64,000 nt of DNA from Microbacterium sp. Gd 4-13 (GCF_003095395.1 NZ_QEIJ01000003.1:124001-188000), one strand, 5' to 3'; counted from the first letter of the stretch, positions 16,180-28,384 are shown. Made by a program: numbers and translations. The notes: generated by a model from the letters alone, not told the origin.

Positions 16180-18963
16180 TCAAGCATCGCCCCCATCCTC
16201 GAGCGCGCCCGCGAGCACCACGCGCCGAACGCGGCAGCCGGCGCGGTACTCCCACGCGCGCCCTCTCCCCGGCACCGCGAACGGGGGGAGGTCGCGATCT
16301 CCCGTGAGCAGGCGGACGTCGGCAGCACACGCCGCGTCGAGGACGAGAGCATGGGCGTTGCGAATACCCGCCAGAAGACGCGGGTGTCCGAGCCAGACCT
16401 CCGGGTCTCCGACGACGACGACCCTGCCGCCCGGCTCGGGTGCGGCGACGTCGCCCGCACCGTCGACGTCGCGCACCCGTACGCCAGTGCGCTCCCACCG
16501 TTCCAGCACTCCCGCCGGCGGTCGTCTCACGACGTAGCCGGTCACACCGGGGCCTGGCTCCCACGCGGGAGAACCGGCATGGCCCGCCGGGCCGGCGTCG
16601 GCATCCGTCGTCGCGACCTGCACCTGCCGGCGACCCACCCAGCCCCGCCCGGGCGGACGATCCGGGAGGTAGTCCGCACCGTCACCTCCTGCCGCCACGT
16701 GCTCGGACCGTGAGGGCGTGCCCAGGACGAGTCGGCGGGAGAACAGGTCGGCGAGCCTGCCCGCCGCGCCGGTGAGACGCTGAGCCGCGACGAAGACGCG
16801 GATCCGAAGGTCGCCCGCGCCTCGGATCCACCGCTCGAGCTCCTCCGCGGCGACGCGCCCGTACTCGCCGGGAAGCCGCCCCGCGAGGGCGTCGAGATCG
16901 TCGACGAACACCGTGGTCCCCGGTGGCGGCGGCACTCCGGCGCCGAGCGTATCCCAGGCGGCCTCGGCGTCGGGCCCGACCCACAGACGCGACGACTCGG
17001 GCACCTGGGCCGCGAGCGTGCGGAGGGCCGTCGACTTGCCCGAGTGTGCGCCGCCGACGATCAGGAGGCTGCGATCGGCGATCGCGAGGGGTCCTTGCCG
17101 TTGGCGGTCGGGCTCATCGACGAGGCCGAGGATGACGGCCCCGTCGCCGGGCGGGCCGAGTCGGTCGAGCGGGATCGACGAGGGGAGGGCCGGGAGCCAC
17201 GGACGCCGCGTCGCGTCGCCGCCCGCACCCGCGGCCGAGGCGATGTCGGTCGGATCCGTCACCGCGATCCGCACGCGCTCGGCCCGTGCGTCACCGGCAC
17301 GACGGACGACGGCCATCCCGCGCCCACGCGCACCCCCGGGCAGCAGAGCCGCGTCATCGCTGCCGACCACCGCACGGCTGTCGTGCGCGTCGGAGACACG
17401 GAGGCTGAGACGGAGCGGACAGTTCGCGAGAAGGTTCTCTCGCAGCACGCCGGGCGCGCGCTGGGTTCCGATCACGAGGTGCATCCCGAGGGCCCGACCG
17501 CGCGCGGCGAGGTCGGTGAACAGAGCCTCGAGCTCGGGATGGCTCTCGCGCAGGGCGGCGAACTCGTCGATCACGACCACGAGGCGAGGAAGGTCGACCT
17601 CCGAGATGTCACGCACGCCCGCGCGCGCCAGCTCCGCTTCGCGATGGCGCAGCTCCGCCCTGAGGCTCTGGATCGCCCGACGCGCCACCGCCGCATCGAG
17701 ATCGGTGATCACGCCGGTGACGTGCGGCAGGCGGGCGAGCGCATCGAACGCCGTGCCGCCCTTGAAATCCACGAGCAGGAACGACACGACGGAAGGGGCG
17801 TAGGCGGTGCACAGTGCCGTGATCCAGGTCACGAGCAGCTCGCTCTTTCCCGAACCGGTCATGCCCGTGACGATCGCGTGGGGTCCGTCGCCGACGATGT
17901 CGACCTCGGCGCGCCGCGCCCCGGCGATGCCGATCGGCACCGGCAAGCCGTCGGGCCGGTCGCCGCGCCGCACGACGGCCAGGGAGGCGAGGGCGACCGC
18001 GGGGGCATCGGGGCCGTCGGCGTCGAGACTCGCGGCGCGCGAGGCCAGCGCGGCGGCGATGATCTCGGACTGCTGCACCGAGACCGCCTCCACCGTCACT
18101 CGCCGCGTCTCCCCGCCGGATTCGACCCGCGCCTCGGCGGCGTCGACGAGGAAGACGACCGTCTCGCAGCGCGGCGGCAGAGCCTCGCCGGGCCGCGCGG
18201 ACACGAGAACGAGGTCGGCCTCCGCGAGGGCCTCGCCCGCTCGACCGACGGTCAGGGCGACAGGAGCGGGCGTCTCCGCGTGCGGTAGCGCACGCATCCA
18301 GGATTCGGATGGTTCCACGACGGCCAGGCTCCCCGGCGGACGCGCGTGGGCCACCTGCAGCACGAGTGCCCGGATGACGGCGTCCGCGACCAGCCGGGGC
18401 CCGACCACGGCGATCCCCGTTCCGACACGGCTCACCACCGGTGCCCTCGCCACCGTCTGTGCTCGGCGTGTCAGCCCGGCATCGTCGTCACCGCCGCCGG
18501 TGATCCGCACCGCGCTCGGAACGTCACCGCTCCCGATGACGATCGTCGTCGCCCTGTCGGGAACCGCTCGCCACGTCTGCTCGGGATGCTCGAGATACCC
18601 CGCGACGTCGGGATGCTTCGCGCGCAGCACGATCCGCTCCCCCGCGTGACGCTCGTCGACCTCCACCCCGATGCGAGCCCGCACGACCGCCGCCTCCTCT
18701 TCGGCGGTCCGTCCGACACGACGGGCCGTTCGCGCGCCGTCCAGCACTGCGGCAACGGCGATCAGCGGGCCGAGCAGCGCGAACCAGAGCGCGAAGACCG
18801 ACCCCGTGATGGCCCAGAAGCCGAGCGCCCCCACGATGGGGACGGACGAGGCGAGCCAGGGTATGCCCGGCCGCGGCGGAGTCGGCGGGGGTGCCGCGAG
18901 CACGAGCGGCGCGGAGTCGACCGCCGACCGATCGGTCAGCGCGGGGACGAAGCCGGAACTCAT
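16180..18963 (-). CDS. FtsK/SpoIIIE-type ATPase, EccC/EssC-like
   Basis: Membrane-anchored ATPase resembling the motor of type VII secretion. The 927-aa protein has two membrane helices at about residues 35-75. A full FtsK/SpoIIIE domain follows with Walker A GMTGSGKS at ~367, Walker B VVVIDEF at ~462 and the GTQRA sensor at ~499. A second, degenerate ATPase domain has GGAHSGKST at ~637 and a VFVDDLDAL Walker B. No WXG100 (esxA/esxB), eccB, eccD or mycosin gene is visible nearby, so it is an orphan. A PP2C phosphatase is encoded just upstream on the same strand. Some relatives act in processes other than secretion. Confidence 0.85.
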   Translation of the reverse strand: MSSGFVPALTDRSAVDSAPLVLAAPPPTPPRPGIPWLASSVPIVGALGFWAITGSVFALWFALLGPLIAVAAVLDGARTARRVGRTAEEEAAVVRARIGVEVDERHAGERIVLRAKHPDVAGYLEHPEQTWRAVPDRATTIVIGSGDVPSAVRITGGGDDDAGLTRRAQTVARAPVVSRVGTGIAVVGPRLVADAVIRALVLQVAHARPPGSLAVVEPSESWMRALPHAETPAPVALTVGRAGEALAEADLVLVSARPGEALPPRCETVVFLVDAAEARVESGGETRRVTVEAVSVQQSEIIAAALASRAASLDADGPDAPAVALASLAVVRRGDRPDGLPVPIGIAGARRAEVDIVGDGPHAIVTGMTGSGKSELLVTWITALCTAYAPSVVSFLLVDFKGGTAFDALARLPHVTGVITDLDAAVARRAIQSLRAELRHREAELARAGVRDISEVDLPRLVVVIDEFAALRESHPELEALFTDLAARGRALGMHLVIGTQRAPGVLRENLLANCPLRLSLRVSDAHDSRAVVGSDDAALLPGGARGRGMAVVRRAGDARAERVRIAVTDPTDIASAAGAGGDATRRPWLPALPSSIPLDRLGPPGDGAVILGLVDEPDRQRQGPLAIADRSLLIVGGAHSGKSTALRTLAAQVPESSRLWVGPDAEAAWDTLGAGVPPPPGTTVFVDDLDALAGRLPGEYGRVAAEELERWIRGAGDLRIRVFVAAQRLTGAAGRLADLFSRRLVLGTPSRSEHVAAGGDGADYLPDRPPGRGWVGRRQVQVATTDADAGPAGHAGSPAWEPGPGVTGYVVRRPPAGVLERWERTGVRVRDVDGAGDVAAPEPGGRVVVVGDPEVWLGHPRLLAGIRNAHALVLDAACAADVRLLTGDRDLPPFAVPGRGRAWEYRAGCRVRRVVLAGALEDGGDA

Positions 18964-19054
18964 CCCCTCAGTTCAGCGGTCGCACACACCGATCGGGTGC
19001 GCCGGACGTCGGCTTGTGGAGGCCCGGAGGAATGAGGGGGCTGTGCAGGAGAGG

Positions 19055-19828
19055 TCAGTCGGACGGACGGGCGACGTCGAGCACGATGATCGTGACGTTG
19101 TCGCGTCCGCCGTTTTCGAGCGCCGCGTGCAGCATCGCCTGAACCGCGTCGGAGGGGTCGCGGTTCTCGTCGAGGAAGTGCCGGATGCCGTAATCGGTGA
19201 GCTCTTTGGTCAGCCCGTCGGAGCAGATGACGAACCGGTCGCCGTCGACGACGTCGAGTCGCACGTAATCGGGCTTGACGCTCTCGCTCGGCCCCACCGC
19301 TCGGGTGATCACGTTGCCGTACGGGTGGTTCTCGGCCTCTTCCGGGCTCAGCCGCCCGGAGGCCATGAGCTCCTGCACCACGGAATGGTCGGTGGTGACC
19401 TGGGTGATCTCGCCGTCGCGGAGCAGGTAGACGCGGGAGTCGCCGATGTTCAGCGTGACCCAGTGCGGCGGATTCTCCGTCGCATCCAGGAACACCCCGG
19501 TGAGGGTCGTGCCCGTTCCGTCGTCGGTGGTCTCGGGGTGGGAGATGATGTCTTTGACCGCGCGGCCGATGGCCTTCTCGATCGTCTTCGGCGAGACCCC
19601 GCCCGCCTCGACGACTCCGCGGAGGCGATCGATGGTGCTCGCGCTGGCGATCTCTCCCCCGATGTGACCGCCCATTCCGTCGGCGACCACGTAGAGCGGG
19701 TAGCTGGCGAGGACGGCGTCCTGGTTGGCTTCCCGGCGACGGCCGGTATCGGTGACCTCAGCCCAGGAGAGTACGACCTCGCCGCCGGGTAGGGGCACGG
19801 TTCGAGTGCGGGTCGTCACCTCGGGCAC
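19055..19828 (-). CDS. PP2C-type serine/threonine protein phosphatase
   Basis: Mn/Mg-dependent phosphatase that reverses Ser/Thr phosphorylation. The 257-aa soluble protein has every PP2C motif: REANQDAVL, VADGMGGHIGGE with metal-binding Asp, TGTTLTGVFLD, LNIGDSRVYLL, the ICSDGLTKEL metal site and GGRDNVTIIVLD. It lacks the membrane segment of PstP, the housekeeping phosphatase near pknB. The GTG start follows AAGGA. A plausible -10 TACACT lies on the minus strand at 19885-19890. It precedes the FtsK-like ATPase by 91 bp on the same strand; phosphatases of this kind often accompany EccC-like ATPases and FHA proteins. Confidence 0.93.
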   Translation of the reverse strand: MPEVTTRTRTVPLPGGEVVLSWAEVTDTGRRREANQDAVLASYPLYVVADGMGGHIGGEIASASTIDRLRGVVEAGGVSPKTIEKAIGRAVKDIISHPETTDDGTGTTLTGVFLDATENPPHWVTLNIGDSRVYLLRDGEITQVTTDHSVVQELMASGRLSPEEAENHPYGNVITRAVGPSESVKPDYVRLDVVDGDRFVICSDGLTKELTDYGIRHFLDENRDPSDAVQAMLHAALENGGRDNVTIIVLDVARPSD

Positions 19829-19949
19829 GCCACATCCTTCGGTCGGTCGACTGCGGTGCCGAACCTCGCGTTCGGCGCTCGTTCAGTGTAGTGGACGGCG
19901 TGATCGCCGCCTCGGACGCTGGCCCCCTCGGATTCCGCGCGGCCGCCGA

Positions 19950-20930
19950 TCACCCTGCCGCCGGATCTGCGATGAGCGGGAAGAGCGCGTCGATCGCGGC
20001 GACCTCGTCGGCCGACGGCTGCCACGCGGTCGCGGCCGCGGCGTTCGACCGCACCTGCTCGGGACTGGTGGCTCCGGCGATGACGCTCGAGACCGACGCC
20101 CGGGCGAGGAACCAGCCGAACGTCGCCTCGAGCATGGTGATCTCGCGCTCCTCGCAGAACGCGCGGTACGCGTCGAGGGCGTCCCAGGGAGCGTCACGCC
20201 ACAGGTGCGGACGCGTCGTCATGATGCGGCTGGACTCCGGCCCACCCTCGCGCGTGAACTTTCCGGTGAGCAGACCGTTGTGGAGAGGGAAGAACGGGAA
20301 GAACCCGAGGCCGAAGTGTTCCACCGCCGGAAGCACATCGCGCTCCGCGGCTCGAACGAGCAGGCTGTACTGGTTCTGCGCCGAGATGAAACGGACGCCG
20401 CGGTCGGCCCGGAGCTCCGCCTCGGCGAGCTGCCAGCCCGTGAAGTTCGAGTGGCCGATGTAACGCACCTTCCCCTCCCGCACGAGGTCGGTCAGCACGT
20501 CGAGCGTCTCGTCGATGGGTGTGTGCGGATCCGGGGTGTGCACCTGGTAGAGGTCGATCCAGTCGGTCCTGAGCCGACGGAGGGATGCTTCGACGCTCCG
20601 ACGCACGGCGATGCGAGAGGCCTTCGCACCACCGTTGACCGCGGGGGCGAAGTCGGCATGACCGAACTTCGTCGCCAGGATCACCTCATCGCGGCGGCCC
20701 TGGAGAGCCTCGCCCATGAGCGTCTCGGAGACACCGAACTGATTGCCGTAGATATCGGCGGTATCGAGGAAGGTGACACCGCACTCGATGGCCGACTCCA
20801 GGACCGCGCGCGTTCCTTCGAGCGTCTCGGTGCGCGTGCCCTTGCGACCGAAGTTGTTGCAGCCGAGGCCGACCGCCGACACGAGCAGGCCGGATGCGCC
20901 CACGCGGCGCTGCGGAAGGGAGGAAGACAT
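19950..20930 (-). CDS. aldo/keto reductase
   Basis: NADPH-dependent oxidoreductase with a TIM-barrel fold. The 326-aa protein carries the AKR tetrad: Asp and Tyr in FLDTADIYGN, Lys in LATKFGHA, and His in YQVHTPDPHT. The cofactor phosphate-binding end is VIAGATSPEQVRSN. It resembles the YghZ/Tas-like general reductase group; the substrate cannot be inferred. TAGCGT lies 6 nt before the ATG, suggesting leaderless transcription. Confidence 0.93.
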   Translation of the reverse strand: MSSSLPQRRVGASGLLVSAVGLGCNNFGRKGTRTETLEGTRAVLESAIECGVTFLDTADIYGNQFGVSETLMGEALQGRRDEVILATKFGHADFAPAVNGGAKASRIAVRRSVEASLRRLRTDWIDLYQVHTPDPHTPIDETLDVLTDLVREGKVRYIGHSNFTGWQLAEAELRADRGVRFISAQNQYSLLVRAAERDVLPAVEHFGLGFFPFFPLHNGLLTGKFTREGGPESSRIMTTRPHLWRDAPWDALDAYRAFCEEREITMLEATFGWFLARASVSSVIAGATSPEQVRSNAAAATAWQPSADEVAAIDALFPLIADPAAG

Positions 20931-20936
20931 ACCCCC

Positions 20937-20942
20937 ACGCTA
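20937..20942 (-). promoter_or_regulatory. -10 box of aldo/keto reductase gene (leaderless)
   Basis: TAGCGT on the minus strand ends 6 nt before the ATG at 20930. Confidence 0.5.
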
Positions 20943-20996
20943 ACCGCTGAATGGACGGAACCCCCCGCCACGGGGCGAGGGGTTCCGTTCGTCGGC

Positions 20997-21704
20997 TCAG
21001 GGACGCGGCGGCTCGGGGGCCGTCGGCGGCTCGCCCGGGCCGCCCGGTGCGGCCGGACCGCCGGGAGCCGTCGGGGGCGGCGTCGACCCGCCCGGGGCGG
21101 GCGGGGTGTAGCCGGCGGGCGGCGGCGGGTACGAGCCCGGCGCCGCCGGGCCCGTGCCGGGGTAGCCGCCGGGGCCGGCCGCCGCAGCGCCCGGCTGAAC
21201 GGGGATGCCCTGCCAGACCGTCTTGTCGGCGAGGAAGGTGTTCGCCCACGGCGACGGCGCGATGTTCGGGTTCCAGCGCGACGAGCCGAAGGCGAGGATG
21301 CCCAGCCAGATGAGCGCTCCGAGCCCCGGGATCAGAAAGAGCAGCAGGTAGTACCAGTCCTGGCCGAACTTGAGACCGACCCGCCAGGCGTACATGATCA
21401 GGACCGCGATCGCCACGATGCTGAAGATCCAACCGATGACGGGGATCTGGCTGAGCACAGCGGTGGCCACCGAGGCACCGAGCACGATCCACGGAGAGAC
21501 GTCGCCGAGCTTGCCGAGCACCATCGTGTTGTAGACGGGCACCCAGGCCCGCCACTTGCCCTGCACGCCGGCTTTGTCGAACACCTTCATCAGGAAGAAG
21601 GCGGCGATCACATAGAAGATGAGGCTGAAGATGAGAATGATCGGGATCAAGATCAGAAGGAGCGCCAGGTAGGCGGCGCCTGAACCCGAGTAGTCGGAGT
21701 ACAT
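20997..21704 (-). CDS. DUF5684-like membrane protein with proline-rich tail
   Basis: Integral membrane protein of unknown function. The 235-aa product has about four membrane helices in its first 145 residues (LALLLILIPIILIFSLIFYV, then VSPWIVLGASVATAVLSQIP, and so on). The segment KVFDKAGVQGKWRAWVPVYNTMVL is typical of the DUF5684 family, which occurs in signal peptidase-related and export contexts. The last ~70 residues are Pro/Gly-rich and disordered, with repeated PPAPGG-like units. I assign the family by this pattern only. Confidence 0.75.
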   Translation of the reverse strand: MYSDYSGSGAAYLALLLILIPIILIFSLIFYVIAAFFLMKVFDKAGVQGKWRAWVPVYNTMVLGKLGDVSPWIVLGASVATAVLSQIPVIGWIFSIVAIAVLIMYAWRVGLKFGQDWYYLLLFLIPGLGALIWLGILAFGSSRWNPNIAPSPWANTFLADKTVWQGIPVQPGAAAAGPGGYPGTGPAAPGSYPPPPAGYTPPAPGGSTPPPTAPGGPAAPGGPGEPPTAPEPPRP

Positions 21705-21830
21705 GGGGGTGCCTCTCGCGAAGACGTCTGGCGTGCTTCCACGCCGCGAGGCGACTGCCCCGCGGACACATGCTAGCGATCCTGAGTGTTTCCTGTCAGT
21801 AGGTGTCGCGCCAGCGGGGCGTGGCGCGGC

Positions 21831-22580
21831 TCACACGACCACCTCGGTCTCTCCGGCGACGCCGTCGCGCAACCGCCACCCGGCCGCGTCCGCCCACGCC
21901 AGGAGGGCCTTCGCCTGGGATATGCGGGGCCGCGTCTGGGCGAGGTCTCGCACGAGGGCGCCCTTGGCGTGCTTGTTGAAGTGGTTCAGCGCTCGGCCGA
22001 CACCGCCCTCCCCCTCGGTGACCACGCGCACGTAGGTCGACCGGACGGCGTCGGGTATCGGGCCGAGCGCGGCATACGCCTCGGAACGCAGATCGAGGAT
22101 GAACCCCGCGCCGGTCCGGGAGAGGGCGTCTTCGACCGTCGCAGCCCACACCCGTCGCAGCGGTGGCAGGCCCGGAAGCGTGGTGCCCGCCGCCAGCCGA
22201 TACGCCGGGATGCGGTCCAATGCACCGACCGGCCCGAACGGCGCGGACTGGATGAGGACGTGCGCGCCCAGCCACCGCCGGGCCGCGGGCTCAAGGGTCT
22301 GCGCCCCCAGCGCGTCGTAGAGGACGCCGGTGTAACGATCCACGGCGGCCATCGTCGGCGCATCCCGGATCGCCGCATTCGCAGCGATCTCATGGCGCTG
22401 TCGTGCGCTCAATTTGAGCACGCGCGCGGCCTCGTCCTCGTCGGACGACAGGTCGACGAGGGCCGTCACGACCGACTCGCGTGCGCCCCGCAGCTCGGGA
22501 AGGGCGAGCCCATCGAGATCGAGCGGGTGACCGCTGCCACCCGGATGCTTCGTCTCGGACGGCGGGAGGAGGATGAGCAT
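21831..22580 (-). CDS. yaaA: YaaA family peroxide-stress protein
   Basis: YaaA (DUF328) proteins limit intracellular iron and oxidative damage during peroxide stress in E. coli and bind DNA. The 249-aa protein starts MLILLPPSETKHPGG, the family hallmark, and has RYTGVLYDAL near the middle, SAPFGPVGALDRIPAYRL and the C-terminal LNHFNKHAKGALVRDLA. The role in this organism is inferred from the family. It lies directly downstream of atpC on the same strand, separated by the strong atp terminator, so it is probably transcribed separately. Confidence 0.92.
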   Translation of the reverse strand: MLILLPPSETKHPGGSGHPLDLDGLALPELRGARESVVTALVDLSSDEDEAARVLKLSARQRHEIAANAAIRDAPTMAAVDRYTGVLYDALGAQTLEPAARRWLGAHVLIQSAPFGPVGALDRIPAYRLAAGTTLPGLPPLRRVWAATVEDALSRTGAGFILDLRSEAYAALGPIPDAVRSTYVRVVTEGEGGVGRALNHFNKHAKGALVRDLAQTRPRISQAKALLAWADAAGWRLRDGVAGETEVVV

Positions 22581-22611
22581 CCGGTCCCTCTCTCTGCTGC
22601 GGGAACGACGA

Positions 22612-22635
22612 CGGCCGGCCCCGAAGGACCGGCCG
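22612..22635 (-). terminator. terminator of the ATP synthase operon
   Basis: A 10-bp stem with a UUCG tetraloop, read on the minus strand as CGGCCGGTCC-TTCG-GGGCCGGCCG, starts 18 nt after the atpC stop. No long T-run follows, as is common in actinobacteria. Confidence 0.75.
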
Positions 22636-22653
22636 ACGTCGAAGGGATCCGGG

Positions 22654-22914
22654 TCAGGAGATCAGTGCGGCGTTCCCGGCGACGATGGTGAGCTCGTCGT
22701 TCTCCATCGACAGGAAGCCGTCCTCCGCGCGAGCGAGGATCTTCGAACCGTCCGGACGGGTGATGCGCACCTGCCCCTCGGCGAGGATCGCGAGCACGGG
22801 CTCGTGCCCCGACATGAAACCGATCTCGCCCTCGACCGTCTTGGCGACGACGAGCGTCGCCTCACCGGTCCAGAGCTCGGCCTCGGCCGAGACCAGGCTC
22901 ACCTTCAGCGGCAT
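22654..22914 (-). CDS. atpC: ATP synthase F1 epsilon subunit
   Basis: Central-stalk subunit that couples rotation and can inhibit ATP hydrolysis. The 86-aa protein contains the N-terminal beta-sandwich (LVSAEAELWTGEATLVVAKTVEGEIGFMSGHEPVLAIL) but lacks the C-terminal helical hairpin found in E. coli, as in many actinobacteria, which implies a different form of hydrolysis control. The ATG is one base after the atpD stop, so translation is coupled. Last gene of the operon. Confidence 0.96.
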   Translation of the reverse strand: MPLKVSLVSAEAELWTGEATLVVAKTVEGEIGFMSGHEPVLAILAEGQVRITRPDGSKILARAEDGFLSMENDELTIVAGNAALIS

Positions 22915-22915
22915 G

Positions 22916-25287
<2,372 letters not shown>

Positions 25288-25307
25288 GATTGCGTCTCCG
25301 TGCCGCT

Positions 25308-26945
25308 TTAGCGGCGACCCTTGACGATCTTCTCCTGGTTGATGTCTTCCGCCTCGGCCGACTCGGTCGACTCGCTGCCGGGAGCGCCGATCGACTGGCC
25401 GTCGCCCGCGCGGAACTCGAGGAGGAACTCGTCGGTCTTCTTGCCCAGTTCGTCGACGATCTCGTCGCTCAGCACGTTCTTGTCGCGCAGCGTGTCGAGG
25501 ATCGTCGTGTTGCGACGCAGGTAGTCGAGCAGCTCGCGCTCGAAGCGCAGCACGTCGGAGACCTCGACCGAGTCGAGCTTGCCGTTGGTGCCGGCCCAGA
25601 TCGAGACGACCTGCTCCTCCACCGGGTACGGCGAGTACTGCGGCTGCTTGAGCAGCTCGGTCAGGCGCGCACCACGGGACAGCTGACGACGGGATGCGGC
25701 GTCGAGGTCGCTCGCGAACATCGCGAACGCCTGAAGCGAGCGGTACTGCGCGAGCTCGAGCTTGAGCGTTCCCGAGACCTTCTTGATCGACTTGACCTGG
25801 GCGTCACCGCCGACGCGCGACACCGAGATGCCGACGTCGACCGCGGGACGCTGGTTGGCGTTGAAGAGGTCGGACTGGAGGAAGATCTGTCCGTCGGTGA
25901 TCGAGATCACGTTCGTCGGGATGTAGGCCGAGACGTCGTTCGCCTTGGTCTCGATGATCGGGAGACCGGTCATCGAGCCCGCACCGAGCTCGTCGGACAG
26001 CTTCGCGCAACGCTCCAGCAGACGGGAGTGGAGGTAGAAGACGTCGCCGGGGTATGCCTCGCGGCCCGGCGGACGACGAAGCAGCAGCGACACGGCACGG
26101 TAGGCCTCGGCCTGCTTCGACAGGTCATCGAAGATGATCAGCACGTGCTTGCCGCCGTACATCCAGTGCTGGCCGATGGCCGAACCGGTGTAGGGGGCGA
26201 GGTACTTGAAGCCGGCGGGGTCGGAGGCGGGGGCGGCGACGATGGTGGTGTACTCCATCGCTCCGGCGTCTTCGAGCGCACCCTTGACGGAGGCGATCGT
26301 CGAGCCCTTCTGGCCGATGGCGACGTAGATGCAGCGGACCTGCTTGTTGACGTCGCCCGACTCCCAGTTGGCCTTCTGGTTGATGATCGTGTCGATCGCG
26401 ATCGCCGTCTTGCCGGTCTGGCGGTCGCCGATGATCAGCTGGCGCTGGCCGCGGCCGACGGGGATCATCGCGTCGATGGCCTTGATGCCGGTCTGCATCG
26501 GCTCGTGGACGCTCTTGCGCTGCATGACGCCGGGCGCCTGCAGCTCGAGCGCGCGACGACCCTCGGGGATGATCTCGCCGAGACCGTCGATCGGGTTGCC
26601 GAGCGGGTCGACCACGCGGCCGAGGAAGTTGTCGCCGACGGGTGCCGAGAGCACCTCGCCGGTGCGGGTCACGGGCTGGCCGGCTTCGACGCCGGAGAAC
26701 TCGCCGAGGACGACGACACCGATCTCGTGCTCGTCGAGGTTCTGAGCGAGTCCGAGCGTGCCGTCTTCGAACGTGACGAGCTCGTTCGCCATCACGCCGG
26801 GGAGACCCTCGACGTGGGCGATGCCGTCGGCCGCGTCGACGACGGTGCCGACCTCGGTCGCCGCCGCCCCGGTGGGCTCGTATGCGGCGACGAAGTCTTT
26901 CAGCGCGTCACGGATGACGTCGGGGCTGATGGACAGTTCTGCCAT
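25308..26945 (-). CDS. atpA: ATP synthase F1 alpha subunit
   Basis: Non-catalytic nucleotide-binding subunit of F1. The 545-aa protein has P-loop [28 protein letters not shown], Walker [18 protein letters not shown] and the family signature [17 protein letters not shown]. The last ~40 residues (from [24 protein letters not shown]) are acidic and Ser/Glu-rich, ending in KGRR, a tail beyond the core seen in many actinobacteria. Preceded by AAGGAAG. Confidence 0.99.
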   Translation of the reverse strand: MAELSISPDVIRDALKDFVAAYEPTGAAATEVGTVVDAADGIAHVEGLPGVMANELVTFEDGTLGLAQNLDEHEIGVVVLGEFSGVEAGQPVTRTGEVLSAPVGDNFLGRVVDPLGNPIDGLGEIIPEGRRALELQAPGVMQRKSVHEPMQTGIKAIDAMIPVGRGQRQLIIGDRQTGKTAIAIDTIINQKANWESGDVNKQVRCIYVAIGQKGSTIASVKGALEDAGAMEYTTIVAAPASDPAGFKYLAPYTGSAIGQHWMYGGKHVLIIFDDLSKQAEAYRAVSLLLRRPPGREAYPGDVFYLHSRLLERCAKLSDELGAGSMTGLPIIETKANDVSAYIPTNVISITDGQIFLQSDLFNANQRPAVDVGISVSRVGGDAQVKSIKKVSGTLKLELAQYRSLQAFAMFASDLDAASRRQLSRGARLTELLKQPQYSPYPVEEQVVSIWAGTNGKLDSVEVSDVLRFERELLDYLRRNTTILDTLRDKNVLSDEIVDELGKKTDEFLLEFRAGDGQSIGAPGSESTESAEAEDINQEKIVKGRR

Positions 26946-27008
26946 GGTCTTCCTTCGTTTGTGGGGCCGCAGCCCCCAGATCCCCGCCCGAATCGGACGG
27001 TACGTCTT

Positions 27009-27800
27009 CTAACCTGCGAGCCGCTGCCGCAGATCGGCGAGTCGGGTGGAGATGCTTGCGTCGATGACGTCGTCGGCGATCTGCACGCGCAGCCCGCCCA
27101 CCACGTGGGGGTCGATCCGCGTGTTCACCGAGATCTCGGTGCCGTACCGCGCGGAGAGCGCGGCGCGGAGACGTTCGACCTGCGCGTCGCTGAGGGGTGC
27201 CGCCGAGACGACCGTGGCGACGGTGCTTCCGCGCTGGTCGGCGACGAGACGCATCGCCCACTGCAGGAGCACGCGCACACGACGATCGCGCGGCTGCTGC
27301 ACGAGCGACGAGGCGATGAGCGTGGACGATGCGGCGGCGCGGCCCTCGAGCAGACGGCTCACGAGAGCGCCCTTGGCCGATTCGTCGCCCATCCGGCTGC
27401 CGAGCGCGAGCTCGAGGTCGCCGTTCTCGGCAACGGTGCGCGAGAACCGGAAGAGGTCTCCCTCGACGTCGGCTCCGGGCTCGGCGATCGCGGCGGAGCG
27501 CACCGCGAGCTCCTCGACCGCTTCGACGAGATCGGCCGTGCGCGACCAACGCTGTGCCACCACCGCAGTGAGCAACTCGACCGAGACCGGCGAGAGCACC
27601 GCTCCGAAGACGTCGGTGACGACCTTCGCGCGGGCGGTCGCGGGTGCGGCGGAGTCGGACAGTGCGCTGCTCAGCTGCGGCGAGCCGCCGATGGCGCGCG
27701 CCGCGGCGAACAGGTCGCCCGCGACGCCGAGGTCGACCCCGGCCGTCGCGTCGAGCGACGCCGCCGTCGACGACAGCGCGAGAGTGGTGGCACTGCCCAT
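27009..27800 (-). CDS. atpH: ATP synthase F1 delta subunit
   Basis: Peripheral-stalk protein joining the b subunits to the top of F1. At 263 aa it is longer than the ~180-aa E. coli form, which is usual in actinobacteria. The C-terminal portion VATVVSAAPLSDAQVERLRAALS and the ending IDPHVVGGLRVQIADDVIDASISTRLADL are the family signature. The ATG shares one base with the atpF stop. Confidence 0.96.
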   Translation of the reverse strand: MGSATTLALSSTAASLDATAGVDLGVAGDLFAAARAIGGSPQLSSALSDSAAPATARAKVVTDVFGAVLSPVSVELLTAVVAQRWSRTADLVEAVEELAVRSAAIAEPGADVEGDLFRFSRTVAENGDLELALGSRMGDESAKGALVSRLLEGRAAASSTLIASSLVQQPRDRRVRVLLQWAMRLVADQRGSTVATVVSAAPLSDAQVERLRAALSARYGTEISVNTRIDPHVVGGLRVQIADDVIDASISTRLADLRQRLAG

Positions 27801-28384
27801 CAGGCCACCGGGCCCTGGGAGGCGCCTGCGGACTTCTCCAGCTCGGACTTCTCGAGGTCGGCCAGGAAGCGGTCGACGACCGACTGCGCCTTCTGGTCGT
27901 CGGTCAGCGCTTCGCCGATGACGTTGCCGGCCAGGTCGATCGCGAGCGTTCCGACCTCGCTGCGCAGCGACACGAGAGCGCTCTGGCGCTCCGCCTCGAT
28001 CTGCGTGTGCGCGGCCGCGGTGACGCGTGCGGCTTCCGTCGTGGCGGTGTCGCGGGCCTCGGCGACGATCTTCTTGCCGTCCTCACGGGCGGCCTCGCGG
28101 ATCTCACCGGCTTCCTTGCGCGCTTCTGCGAGCTGGGCCGTGTACTCCTCGAGGGCGGCCTCGGCCTGACGCTGTGCCTCGTCGGCCTTGGCGATGTTGC
28201 CCTCGATCGCAGCACTGCGCTTGTCGAGCACCTTCGTCACGCGCGGAAGCGCGTAGAAGACGACAACGAGCACGATGATGACGAAGCAGACGGCCGACCA
28301 GACGATGTCGTAATAGGCGGGCAGCAGCGGGTTACCGCTTTCTGCTCCCTCTTCGGCAGCGAGTGTGACAAGAGCGTTCAGCAT
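27800..28384 (-). CDS. atpF: ATP synthase F0 b subunit
   Basis: Peripheral stalk subunit. The 194-aa protein has one membrane helix at about residues 28-48 (IVWSAVCFVIIVLVVVFYAL) followed by a long, charged, Ala/Glu-rich helix predicted to form the dimeric coiled coil, ending in the delta-binding region. A short periplasmic N-terminus (LVTLAAEEGAESGNPLLP) precedes the helix. Located between atpE and atpH; the stop overlaps the atpH start by one base. Confidence 0.96.
   Translation of the reverse strand: MLNALVTLAAEEGAESGNPLLPAYYDIVWSAVCFVIIVLVVVFYALPRVTKVLDKRSAAIEGNIAKADEAQRQAEAALEEYTAQLAEARKEAGEIREAAREDGKKIVAEARDTATTEAARVTAAAHTQIEAERQSALVSLRSEVGTLAIDLAGNVIGEALTDDQKAQSVVDRFLADLEKSELEKSAGASQGPVA

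Noticed and set aside
19725..21683. Plus-strand open frame of about 650 codons opposite PP2C, aldo-keto reductase and DUF5684
   Set aside because: Spans three unrelated genes on the opposite strand and has no recognisable domain.
25290..28169. Long plus-strand open frame (about 960 codons) opposite atpA, atpH and atpF
   Set aside because: It is antisense to well-supported ATP synthase genes and has the Arg/Asp/Val/Gly/Leu-rich composition of a GC-rich shadow frame with no domain.
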